A stretch of DNA of 64,000 bases. Source: Pseudomonadales bacterium (lineage in GTDB: Bacteria > Pseudomonadota > Gammaproteobacteria > Pseudomonadales > Halieaceae). The notes beneath the pieces are model-generated. The model searched no databases. It worked only from the letters and a program-made list of their open reading frames with translations, and had not been told where the DNA came from. Position numbers and translations under genes: made by a program. Shown piece after piece: positions 25,369-33,203 of the stretch; the stretch's first letter is position 1, and each line of letters begins with the position of its first letter. Where the stretch lies: NCBI GenBank assembly GCA_024234855.1, contig JACKNN010000002.1:124001-188000 (forward strand), read 5' to 3'.

Positions 25369-26355
25369 GTGAGGCTTGGCGGCGGTCGGGATATTCGCTA
25401 CCGTAGTGGCGGACCCTGGACGTTGACGCCCGCATGCCTGAACACCACGTGTCGAAACTGCAATGCCACGCTGACCGGGGAGTACTGCGGCAGGTGCGGC
25501 CAGCGCGACGGTCGCGACGATCTCACCTTTGGCGAGTTGGCCGGCGAGGTATTTGAAGATTTTTTTCGCTGGGACTCGCGCATCTGGCGCACCCTGCTGC
25601 CGCTGTTGTTTCGCCCCGGATTCCTCACCGCCGAGTTTATCGCCGGGCGTCGGGCGCGATACGTGCCGCCGTTCCGGCTCTACCTGATTGTCAGCTTTGT
25701 GCTGTTCCTGGTCCTGTCCCTGACCGCGGGCGATGCTATCTCTATCCGTGGCGACGCCGACCTGTCGCCGCACCCCGCTGCACAGGGCCAGGTGACCGGG
25801 GACTCCGGTAGCGAACCGGTGATCGCGCCGTCGGCTGTCGGCGCGGCCAGGGGGGAGGGCACCGCCGGTGCCCACATCGGTTTCAGTCTCTCGGATGAGG
25901 ACAGCCCCCGGTGGCTGCAGGATCTCGACCAGCGCCTGGAAAATAACGCGGGCAAACTGCAGGATGACCCGGATGGTCTCGTACAATTACTGTTCGACCA
26001 CATTCCACAGATGATGTTCCTGCTGTTGCCGGTCTTCGCCCTGCTGTTGAAAGCCGCTTATCTTTTTTCTCCTTTCCATTACCTGCAGCACCTGGTCTTT
26101 GCACTGCACTTCCACAGTTTTGCCTACCTGCTTTACCTGCTGGGTGCGCTGCTGCATTACTGGTTTCCTTCCCTGGCTATGAGGCTGCCGTTACTGCTGG
26201 TTTTTGTGCTGTACCTGCCGTTGGCGCTGCGGCGGGCCTATGGTTCGCCCCTGGCGGGCGCAACAGCCAGGGCACTGGTTATTCTCGTGCTCGACGCTTT
26301 TTTACTGCTACTGGCCTTCGCAGGGCTTACCCTGCTCACACTGGCACTGATGTAA
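25369..26355 (+). CDS. DUF3667 membrane protein with N-terminal zinc ribbon
   Basis: 328 residues if started at the GTG directly after the previous stop; a TTG at 25423 would begin right before the zinc ribbon and is equally possible. CLNTTCRNC and YCGRCGQ form a four-cysteine zinc ribbon, followed by FEDFFRWDSRIWRTLLPLLFRPG and RARYVPPFRLYL, the DUF3667 pattern. Three to five hydrophobic helices follow with a loop of about 100 residues between the first and second. Function of the family unknown. It may read through from the hmu-like operon. Confidence 0.75.
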   Translation: MRLGGGRDIRYRSGGPWTLTPACLNTTCRNCNATLTGEYCGRCGQRDGRDDLTFGELAGEVFEDFFRWDSRIWRTLLPLLFRPGFLTAEFIAGRRARYVPPFRLYLIVSFVLFLVLSLTAGDAISIRGDADLSPHPAAQGQVTGDSGSEPVIAPSAVGAARGEGTAGAHIGFSLSDEDSPRWLQDLDQRLENNAGKLQDDPDGLVQLLFDHIPQMMFLLLPVFALLLKAAYLFSPFHYLQHLVFALHFHSFAYLLYLLGALLHYWFPSLAMRLPLLLVFVLYLPLALRRAYGSPLAGATARALVILVLDAFLLLLAFAGLTLLTLALM

Positions 26356-26374
26356 GTGGTCAGGTTGGCCGGGC

Positions 26375-27049
26375 TTGGACACTGGTTGGAGCTACCCCAT
26401 TAACTATCTGTTGCTTTTTTTTGCGCTGCTGCAATTCGCCCTGCTGGTCCGGACCTTTAGCCGAGGTTTCAGCGCGCCGGCCACACTCTGGCTGCTGCGC
26501 TTTTTGCTGCTGGGTATGTGCTACGACAACCTGGTCCAGGGTAGCGGTAACTGGTTTATCGATGCGCCCTGGTATGCCGCGGCCAATGTGCCGCGCTTTG
26601 TGCTGCACGCCTCGGTGCTGCCGTTTTTGACCCTGTTCGGCCTGTCAGTGATGCGTGCAGCCGGCGTGGCGCTTGCGCGCAAACCCATGGTGGTGGGTTT
26701 TTGTTGGCTGTTCACGCTGGCCGCTCTGGGCTGGGGCCTGTATCACGAGGTTTACCTGCTGCAACTGGGGCCCAGGCCGGCGCTGGGGGTGATGAAACTC
26801 GGCAGCGTTTCCAGTTTGCCTCCTGTTGCCACCATCCTCACCAGCGCGCTGGCGCTGCCGATCGCCGCCGCGGTGTGGAAGGCGAGCGGCTGGCAATGGT
26901 TTTTCCTGGGGGCGCTGTTAATTTTTGTCGTCAACGGTGCCACCGGCGCCCGGCCCTGGGGTTTCCTGGCGGGCAATTGCGCAGAACTGGTGTTTATTGT
27001 TTCCCTGCTGGCGACCGAGCGCCGGTTTCGGCCCGCGCACCACCGCTAG
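26375..27049 (+). CDS. Seven-helix membrane protein of unknown function
   Basis: 224 residues with about seven hydrophobic segments over the whole length, TTG start 20 bp after the DUF3667 stop. Histidines in helix regions (RFVLHASVL, GLYHEVYLL) and an asparagine-rich last loop (FVVNGATGA). No family recognised. Its last 56 bp overlap the 3' end of the convergent RND gene. Confidence 0.6.
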   Translation: MDTGWSYPINYLLLFFALLQFALLVRTFSRGFSAPATLWLLRFLLLGMCYDNLVQGSGNWFIDAPWYAAANVPRFVLHASVLPFLTLFGLSVMRAAGVALARKPMVVGFCWLFTLAALGWGLYHEVYLLQLGPRPALGVMKLGSVSSLPPVATILTSALALPIAAAVWKASGWQWFFLGALLIFVVNGATGARPWGFLAGNCAELVFIVSLLATERRFRPAHHR

Positions 27050-30000
27050 TATTGCCCGACCAGCGCAGTGCCAGGCCGCGGCAGAGCACATAAAACACCG
27101 GGGTAAACAGCAGTCCGAAGATTGTCACTCCCAACATCCCCGAGAATACCGTGACACCCAGGGCACGGCGCATTTCGGCGCCGGGTCCGATGGCGAACAC
27201 CAGCGGCACCACGCCCAGTATGAACGCGAGCGAGGTCATCACAATCGGGCGCAAGCGCAGCCGCGCGGCGTTGACCGCGGCCTGGAAGCGGCTGCTGCCT
27301 GCCGCCTCATCCTGGCGGGCAAATTCCACTATGAGAATCGCGTTCTTCGCCGCCAGTCCGACCAGGACAATAAGCCCCACCTGCACCAGTACATTATTGT
27401 CCCAGCCGGTAACCCAGACTCCGAACATCGCCGACAGGATGCACATGGGAACGATGAGCACGATGGCCAGCGGCAGCATCCAGCTTTCGTACTGAGCGGC
27501 GAGCACCAGGAATACGAACAGTACCGCGAGCGCAAACACCGCCATGCCGACATCGCCGGCGGCTTTTTGCTGGTAGGCGAGGTCGGTCCACTCGAAGCCC
27601 AGGCCTTCGGGAAGCCGCTCGGCGGCCAGCGCCTCCATCGCCGCCAGCGCCTGCCCGGAACCCGCACCGCTGGCCGCGCTGCCGAAGATGGAAATGGCCG
27701 GGTAGAGGTTGTGGCGCTCCACTCGGTAAGGTGCGGTGCGGTAATCCGCGCTGGCAACCGCGCCCAGCGGCACGGCCTCGCCCGAGCGATTGCGGGTGCG
27801 AAGGCTCAGCAGGTCGGTGGGGGAGCGACGAAATTCCGCATCGGCCTGTGCCGTGACCTGGAAGGTGCGGCCGAGAAAGTTGAAATCGTTGATGAAGGCC
27901 GAGCCAAAATAGACTTCGAGCGCCTCGAAGACGTTTTCCACCGACACACCGAGTTGCTCTGCGCGAACCCGGTCGACGTCGAGATACAGCTGCGGCGTAC
28001 TCGTCTCGAACAGGGTGAAAACCCGCGCCAGCCCGGCTGTCTGGTTGGCGGCGGCCACCATGTCAGCGGTGGCCGCGGCGAGCGTATCGAGGCCGCGCCC
28101 GTTTCTGTCCTGCAGCATCATGCGAAAGCCGCTGGCATTGCCAATGCCGCGCACCGGCGCCGGGTTGATCACCAGTATCGAGGCCTCGTCGATGGTCGCC
28201 ACTTCCGTCCTGATTCGTCCCAACAGCTGGTCGAATTCAATGCCCCTGGCCTGGCGTTCCTCGTAGGGTGCGAATGCCGCAAACATCGTCGCGGTGTTGG
28301 GCGCGTTGGTGTAGGTCATCGCGGAGAAACCGGCAAAGGCCACGGTCCTGGACACGCCTTCAATCGCCAGCAGTTTGTCGATGGCCCGGGTCAGCACACG
28401 CTCGGTGCGCTCCAGTTCGGCGCCGGGGGGCAACTGCATGGAAATCATGACGTAGCCCTGGTCCAGGTTCGGGATAAAGCCCGCGGGCACCGCCCGGAAC
28501 TGGACGCCGGCCAGGACCATCAGCGCCAGGTAGACCACACAGACCATAGCGCCGCGCCTCACCAGCGTCGCCACCAGCCTGGCGTAGCGGCCGGACACCC
28601 GCTCGAGTCCCCGATTGAACCCGGCGAATACGCCCTGCAGCCGGCCGCTCAGGCGCGAGCGCGACGGTCCTGCCCCGGGTGGCCGGAGTATCAGCGCGGC
28701 CAGGGCGGGGCTCAGGGTCAGCGAAACCAGCGCCGAGATGAGGGTGGCCGAGGCGATGGTCAGGGCAAACTGCTGGAAAAACTGGCCGGTAATGCCGCTG
28801 ACAAACGCCGCGGGTATGAATACCGCCGACAGCACCAGGGCAATCGCCACCACGGCGCCACCGACTTCGTTCATGGTGCGGTGCGCCGCCTCCGGGGGGG
28901 ACATGCCCTCATGCAGGTTGCGCTCTACGTTTTCCACCACCACTATGGCGTCATCGACGACGATCCCTATGGCCAGCACCAGGCCGAACAGGGTCAGGTT
29001 ATTCAGGCTGAACCCGAACGCCGCCATCACCGCGAAGGTGCCTACCAGGGACACCGGTATGGCCAGTATAGGGATCAGGGCAGTACGCAGGTTCTGGAGG
29101 AACACGATAACAACCAGTATCACCAGTGCCACCGCTTCGAAGATGGTGATAATGACCGCGTCGACCGAGGCCTGCACATACTCGGTGGGGTTGTAGGCGA
29201 TCTCGTAGGTGAGCCCCGGCGGAAAGTCTTGCGCCAGTTTCTTTATGGTCGCCTGTAGTTTGCCAGCGGTGGCCAGCGCATTGGTGCCGGGTCTCTGGTC
29301 TATCGACAGGCCGACGGCCAGTCGCTTGCCCAGGTATCCCCGGGTGGAGTAGCTCTGCGCGCCCAACTCGATGCGGGCGACATCGCGAAGGCGCACGACA
29401 CTGCCCTCATCGGTGGCCTTGATAACCACCTCGCCAAACTCCTCGGGGCGGATCAGGCGGCCCTGGGTCTGGACGCCGATCTGGAAGGCCTCCGGGCTGT
29501 TTCCCGGCGGCTGGTTCATGACCCCGGCCGCCACCTGCAGGTTCTGGGCGCGCAGGGCGCGAACCACATCTCCCGCGGTGAGACCCATGGCGTCGACCAG
29601 GTCCGGGTCGAGCCAGACCCGCATCGCGTACTCACTCGCCCCCAGCAGGCGCACCCGGCCGACGCCATCGATTCGCGCCAGCGGGTCGCGCAGGTGAAGT
29701 ACCGCGTAATTGGCGATGTACAACTGGTCGTAGGTTTCGTCGGGCGAGTACAGGTTGATGGTCATCATCAGGTCGGGCGAATTTTTTTGCGCGGTTATCC
29801 CGAGCCTGCGCACCGCCTCCGGCAGGCGCGGTTCAGCGATGGCGATACGGTTCTGTACCTGTACCTGCGCATCATCGAGGTTGGTGCCCAGGGCGAAGGT
29901 GATGGTGATGCTGAGGTTGCCGTCGCCGGTGGACTGGGACTGCATGTAGAGCATGTTCTCGACGCCGTTGATCTCCTGCTCCAGCGGTGCCGCCACGGAA

Positions 30001-30182
30001 TCGGCGACCACTTCCGCGCTCGCACCGGGGTAGGACGCCCGCACCTGCACCGTGGGCGGAGCCACTTCCGGATACTGGGAAACAGGTAGTGAGCGATAGG
30101 CCAACGCGCCGAGCAGGGTGATCAGTATCGACAACACCGCGGCAAAAATCGGGCGGTCGACAAAAAAGTGGCTGAATCTCAC
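26994..30182 (-). CDS. RND multidrug efflux permease (HAE1/AcrB family)
   Basis: 1062 residues, twelve helices and two large periplasmic loops. N-terminal MRFSHFFVDRPIFAAVLSI, proton-relay aspartate pair in helix 4 (GIVVDDAIVVVENVERN) and lysine in helix 10 (GLAAKNAILIVEFARQD) all match AcrB/MexB. Proton-driven export of hydrophobic drugs, bile-salt-like compounds or metabolites. The adaptor gene ends 2 bp upstream, so the two are one operon. No outer membrane factor (TolC/OprM) is in the window, so it must use one encoded elsewhere. Confidence 0.95.
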   Translation of the reverse strand: MRFSHFFVDRPIFAAVLSILITLLGALAYRSLPVSQYPEVAPPTVQVRASYPGASAEVVADSVAAPLEQEINGVENMLYMQSQSTGDGNLSITITFALGTNLDDAQVQVQNRIAIAEPRLPEAVRRLGITAQKNSPDLMMTINLYSPDETYDQLYIANYAVLHLRDPLARIDGVGRVRLLGASEYAMRVWLDPDLVDAMGLTAGDVVRALRAQNLQVAAGVMNQPPGNSPEAFQIGVQTQGRLIRPEEFGEVVIKATDEGSVVRLRDVARIELGAQSYSTRGYLGKRLAVGLSIDQRPGTNALATAGKLQATIKKLAQDFPPGLTYEIAYNPTEYVQASVDAVIITIFEAVALVILVVIVFLQNLRTALIPILAIPVSLVGTFAVMAAFGFSLNNLTLFGLVLAIGIVVDDAIVVVENVERNLHEGMSPPEAAHRTMNEVGGAVVAIALVLSAVFIPAAFVSGITGQFFQQFALTIASATLISALVSLTLSPALAALILRPPGAGPSRSRLSGRLQGVFAGFNRGLERVSGRYARLVATLVRRGAMVCVVYLALMVLAGVQFRAVPAGFIPNLDQGYVMISMQLPPGAELERTERVLTRAIDKLLAIEGVSRTVAFAGFSAMTYTNAPNTATMFAAFAPYEERQARGIEFDQLLGRIRTEVATIDEASILVINPAPVRGIGNASGFRMMLQDRNGRGLDTLAAATADMVAAANQTAGLARVFTLFETSTPQLYLDVDRVRAEQLGVSVENVFEALEVYFGSAFINDFNFLGRTFQVTAQADAEFRRSPTDLLSLRTRNRSGEAVPLGAVASADYRTAPYRVERHNLYPAISIFGSAASGAGSGQALAAMEALAAERLPEGLGFEWTDLAYQQKAAGDVGMAVFALAVLFVFLVLAAQYESWMLPLAIVLIVPMCILSAMFGVWVTGWDNNVLVQVGLIVLVGLAAKNAILIVEFARQDEAAGSSRFQAAVNAARLRLRPIVMTSLAFILGVVPLVFAIGPGAEMRRALGVTVFSGMLGVTIFGLLFTPVFYVLCRGLALRWSGNTSGGARAETGARSPAGKQ

Positions 30183-30184
30183 GG

Positions 30185-31360
30185 TCAGTGTGCCCCGGGA
30201 ACCGGGGTCTGGAACTGTGGTGTCACCTTCGTGCCGGTGCGCATGCGGTGAAAACCGCCGGCGACCACTGACTCGCTACCGTCCAGCCCCTCGCGCACGA
30301 TGCGCATGTCCTCGGCGATCGGCCCCACGGTGATCCAGCGGCGCTCAACCACCCCATCCGGGTTGATCACGAATACAAACTGCCTGGACTGGTCGAACTG
30401 GATGACCTCGTCCGGCACCAGCACCACCGTATGCAGGCCGCTGCCGGGCAGCCGCACCCGGCCGAACAGCCCCGGCTGCAACAGCCCGTCCGGGTTGGGC
30501 AGCAGGCCGCGTCCCTGCACCGTGCCGGTGGTGGCATTGAGTTCATTGTCGACAAAATCCATTACACCGTGGTGCAGGAATTCCTTCTCATCGAGCAGCT
30601 TTACGCTGATGGCGTTCGCTGTCTTGCGCGAGGCGACCCTGTCACCCGACTGGTCGAGGCGGGCATAGCGCAGGAAATCCGCCTCGCTGACCTCGAAGTA
30701 AAACTGTACCGGGTCTTCCTGGACGATGGTGGTGAGCAGGGTGCCCTGCACATCGCCCCCGATGACCATATTGCCGACATCCACCAGGCGCCGGCCGATG
30801 CGGCCGTCGATGGGGGCCCGTATCTCGGTGAACTCCAGATTGAGCTTGGCCCGGGCGAGGGTGGCCTGCGCCTGTGTCAGGCGGGCCGCAGCCACCACCT
30901 CCGATTGCGCGCGCTGGTCCAGGTCTTCCTGCGAGATAACCAGACTCTTGCGCAGTGTGCGCGCCCTGTCGGCCTCTGTCCGGGCCAGGTCCAGGCCGGC
31001 GCGCATCTCATCGAGCTCTGCCTGCGCCGCGGTCTCGGCGATACGAAATGGCCGCTGGTCGATCACGAACAGCAGATCACCCGTTTTGACCGGTTGCCCC
31101 TCGGTGAAATCGACCGCCGAGAGATAGCCGCTGACGCGCGCCCTGACATCGACGCGATTGACTGCCGCGAAGCGGCCGGTGTACTCGTCGTATTCCACCA
31201 ACTCCCTGACCAGTGGCCGGATGGCGGGCGCCGGCACCGCGGCGATGTCTGCAGGCTCCGCCCGGGCGGTGTGTTGCGAAGCGGGCGCGTACAGCGGCAA
31301 CAGCACCAGCAGGGCTGCGGCCGGGCGGATCAACAGGCTGTAATGGCGCACGCTTGGCAT
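30185..31360 (-). CDS. RND efflux periplasmic adaptor (membrane fusion protein)
   Basis: 391 residues from ATG 31360, where a signal peptide (RPAAALLVLLPLYAPAS) begins; upstream in-frame codons do not look coding. The lipoyl halves (VDVRARVSGYLSAVDF...GQPVKTGDLLFVIDQRPF and AKLNLEFTEIRAPIDGRIG) flank a helical hairpin, and the beta-barrel domain follows. The absence of a lipobox cysteine implies a soluble or signal-anchored form, unlike AcrA. It bridges the permease encoded 2 bp downstream and an outer membrane channel. Confidence 0.92.
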   Translation of the reverse strand: MPSVRHYSLLIRPAAALLVLLPLYAPASQHTARAEPADIAAVPAPAIRPLVRELVEYDEYTGRFAAVNRVDVRARVSGYLSAVDFTEGQPVKTGDLLFVIDQRPFRIAETAAQAELDEMRAGLDLARTEADRARTLRKSLVISQEDLDQRAQSEVVAAARLTQAQATLARAKLNLEFTEIRAPIDGRIGRRLVDVGNMVIGGDVQGTLLTTIVQEDPVQFYFEVSEADFLRYARLDQSGDRVASRKTANAISVKLLDEKEFLHHGVMDFVDNELNATTGTVQGRGLLPNPDGLLQPGLFGRVRLPGSGLHTVVLVPDEVIQFDQSRQFVFVINPDGVVERRWITVGPIAEDMRIVREGLDGSESVVAGGFHRMRTGTKVTPQFQTPVPGAH

Positions 31361-31519
31361 AGGAAAGGGCACTCCCGGAAATATCGAAATTGCGGTCTCA
31401 CAACGTCCGCGCAAATGGCAACAGGTGTAACGCGGGGAAACAGGAGTTACGGCACCGGCACGGTGGTGAAATGCCATGCGCCGGCACTGCTGGCCATACT
31501 ATAGCCGACGGCCTTTGCA

Positions 31520-31567
31520 GGAGTACAGCATAAGCCCCGAATCACGTCATCCTGAGATCTGTACTCC
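31520..31567. repeat. 9-bp inverted repeat in a 380-bp non-coding gap
   Basis: GGAGTACAG (31520-31528) and CTGTACTCC (31559-31567) are perfect complements 30 bp apart. They sit in the gap 31361-31740 between the RND operon and the plus-strand SDR, where I see no convincing gene. The repeat could be a paired operator for the divergent promoters or a long hairpin; no T-run follows. Confidence 0.4.
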
Positions 31568-31740
31568 AAAATACTGTCGCGGCGTAGGGGTCGCCCGATG
31601 TGCTGCGGGTGGCCATGGTGGGATGCAGCCGGTCGCGGTGCGGCACGGCCGGTGGAAGTCTGTTCGCGACTGCGGTATTTTGGCCCTCCCACCCCGCTGC
31701 GTTATCCGTAGTCGGGCTCAACCAGACCAGGGAGAAACCC

Positions 31741-32604
31741 ATGTCCGCACCCCATCATGCCAACAGCCGGGCATTTCAGGATACCGTTATCTGGATTACC
31801 GGCGCCTCCTCGGGGATAGGCGAGGCGCTCGCGCGGGCCTTTGCCGCCGGCGGCGCAGGACTGGTGCTGTCCTCCCGCCAGGAGACGGCATTACAGCGCG
31901 TCCGGGATGACTGTGCCGCGGCAGGGGCCGATGGCGACAAGCTGCTGGTGCTGCCCCTGGATGTCACGGATTACGCCGCCATGCCAGGCGCGGTGCAGGC
32001 AGTGCTGGGGAAATTCGGCCGCATCGATATGCTGATCAATAACGCCGGAACGTCACAGCGCTCCTGGTGCCTGGAGACGGATATGGCAGTCTACCGCACC
32101 CTGTTTGAGCTGAATGTCCTGGGCCAGATTGCGCTGACCAAGGCGGTACTTCCGGTAATGGTCGAGCAAGGCTCCGGTCACCTGCTGGTAACGGCCAGCG
32201 TGGCGGGTAAGGTCGGCGTGCCGTTGCGCACGGGTTACTGCGCCGCCAAGCACGCGGTAATGGGCTTTTTTGACGCCCTTCGCACGGAAGTGGCCCACCT
32301 CGGCATCAGGGTCACCACCATAACGCCCGGGTTTATCCGTACCAATATTGGCGTCAACGCGTTGACCGGGACCGGCGCGCCCACCGGTAAACCGGACATC
32401 GATATCGATGCGGGCATGGATGTCTCGCAGTGCGCCGAGGTCATCGTGCAGGGTATTGCCGACGGCCTGGATGAGATAGTGGTCGGCGTCGGCCAGGAAA
32501 TGATGCTGCTGGAGCTCAAGCGCCAGGACCCGACGGCGACGTTTCGCGCGCTGGAGGGGATGGCGGTGGAGTTGCGCCAGCGAGGGCAGTCCCCCGCGGC
32601 GTAA
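31741..32604 (+). CDS. Short-chain dehydrogenase/reductase (classical)
   Basis: 287 residues from ATG 31741 (CAGGGAGAAACCC upstream). Cofactor motif TGASSGIG (20-27), NNAG, active site Ser in TASVAG and YCAAK. The long form with a C-terminal extension of about 40 residues resembles the DHRS7-type classical SDRs. Oxidoreduction of an alcohol/ketone, substrate unknown. It stands alone. An earlier in-frame start at 31600 lacks SDR sequence and is not used. Confidence 0.85.
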   Translation: MSAPHHANSRAFQDTVIWITGASSGIGEALARAFAAGGAGLVLSSRQETALQRVRDDCAAAGADGDKLLVLPLDVTDYAAMPGAVQAVLGKFGRIDMLINNAGTSQRSWCLETDMAVYRTLFELNVLGQIALTKAVLPVMVEQGSGHLLVTASVAGKVGVPLRTGYCAAKHAVMGFFDALRTEVAHLGIRVTTITPGFIRTNIGVNALTGTGAPTGKPDIDIDAGMDVSQCAEVIVQGIADGLDEIVVGVGQEMMLLELKRQDPTATFRALEGMAVELRQRGQSPAA

Positions 32605-32612
32605 TAACTGCG

Positions 32613-33083
32613 TTATACACGCTCGCGCAGGGGCAGGGCGGTCTTGTAGCGCACCTGCTTGAGGGCGAAGCTGGAGCGGATTTTTTCCACCTCGGGCATG
32701 GGCGACAGTACGTCGACGATAAAGCGCTCCAGGGCGGTGATATCAGGCATCACCACCCTGATCAGGTAGTCGGCGTCGCCGGTCATCAGGTAGCACTCCA
32801 TCACCTCGTCATGGGCGCAGATCCTGTCTTCGAAGTGGGATAGAAAACTGCGGTTTTGCGCCTTGAGACTGATGAATATAAAAACATTCAGGTTGAGCCC
32901 CAGCTGCGCGGGATCGAGCAGCGCCACGTAATCGCGGATGAGACCGGCATCCTCCAGTCGCTTTACCCGCGTCAGGCAGGGGGACGGCGACAGGTTGACC
33001 CGCTGCGCGAGCGCGGCATTGGTTATTTTGCCGTCATCCTGCAATTCACGCAGGATTTTCAGATCCAGGGTGTCCAGCTTCAT
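32613..33083 (-). CDS. Lrp/AsnC family transcriptional regulator
   Basis: 156 residues from ATG 33083 (MKLDTLDLKILREL), the normal Lrp length and start pattern. Helix-turn-helix about 18-45 (ITNAALAQRVNLSPSPCLTRVKRLE), then the RAM ligand domain (VMECYLMTGDADYLIRV). Probably senses an amino acid or 2-oxo acid. Divergent from aceE with only 120 bp between starts and a perfect palindrome in that gap, so it most likely controls aceE and itself. The layout recalls mdeR-mdeB in Pseudomonas. Confidence 0.9.
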   Translation of the reverse strand: MKLDTLDLKILRELQDDGKITNAALAQRVNLSPSPCLTRVKRLEDAGLIRDYVALLDPAQLGLNLNVFIFISLKAQNRSFLSHFEDRICAHDEVMECYLMTGDADYLIRVVMPDITALERFIVDVLSPMPEVEKIRSSFALKQVRYKTALPLRERV

Positions 33084-33106
33084 AATATTCCGAAATTCCC
33101 GATAAA

Positions 33107-33123
33107 GCGGCATATTATGCCGC
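33107..33123. promoter_or_regulatory. 17-bp perfect palindrome between lrp-like gene and aceE
   Basis: GCGGCATA-T-TATGCCGC, 8-bp arms around one base, 24 bp upstream of the regulator start codon and 81-97 bp before aceE. The position in the divergent promoter region makes it the probable operator of the Lrp/AsnC protein. Confidence 0.6.
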
Positions 33124-33203
33124 ATTGGACACCTTTCTCAATATAGAACGGTAAATTTAACCGAGTGGAAAGTACTAAAATGTCGGTTTTGGGAGATGTG
33201 AAG

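Noticed and set aside
26925..29258. Long open frame (777 codons) antisense to the RND permease
   Set aside because: High-GC shadow frame; composition is His/Gln/Arg-rich without motifs, while the opposite strand encodes a full AcrB-family protein.
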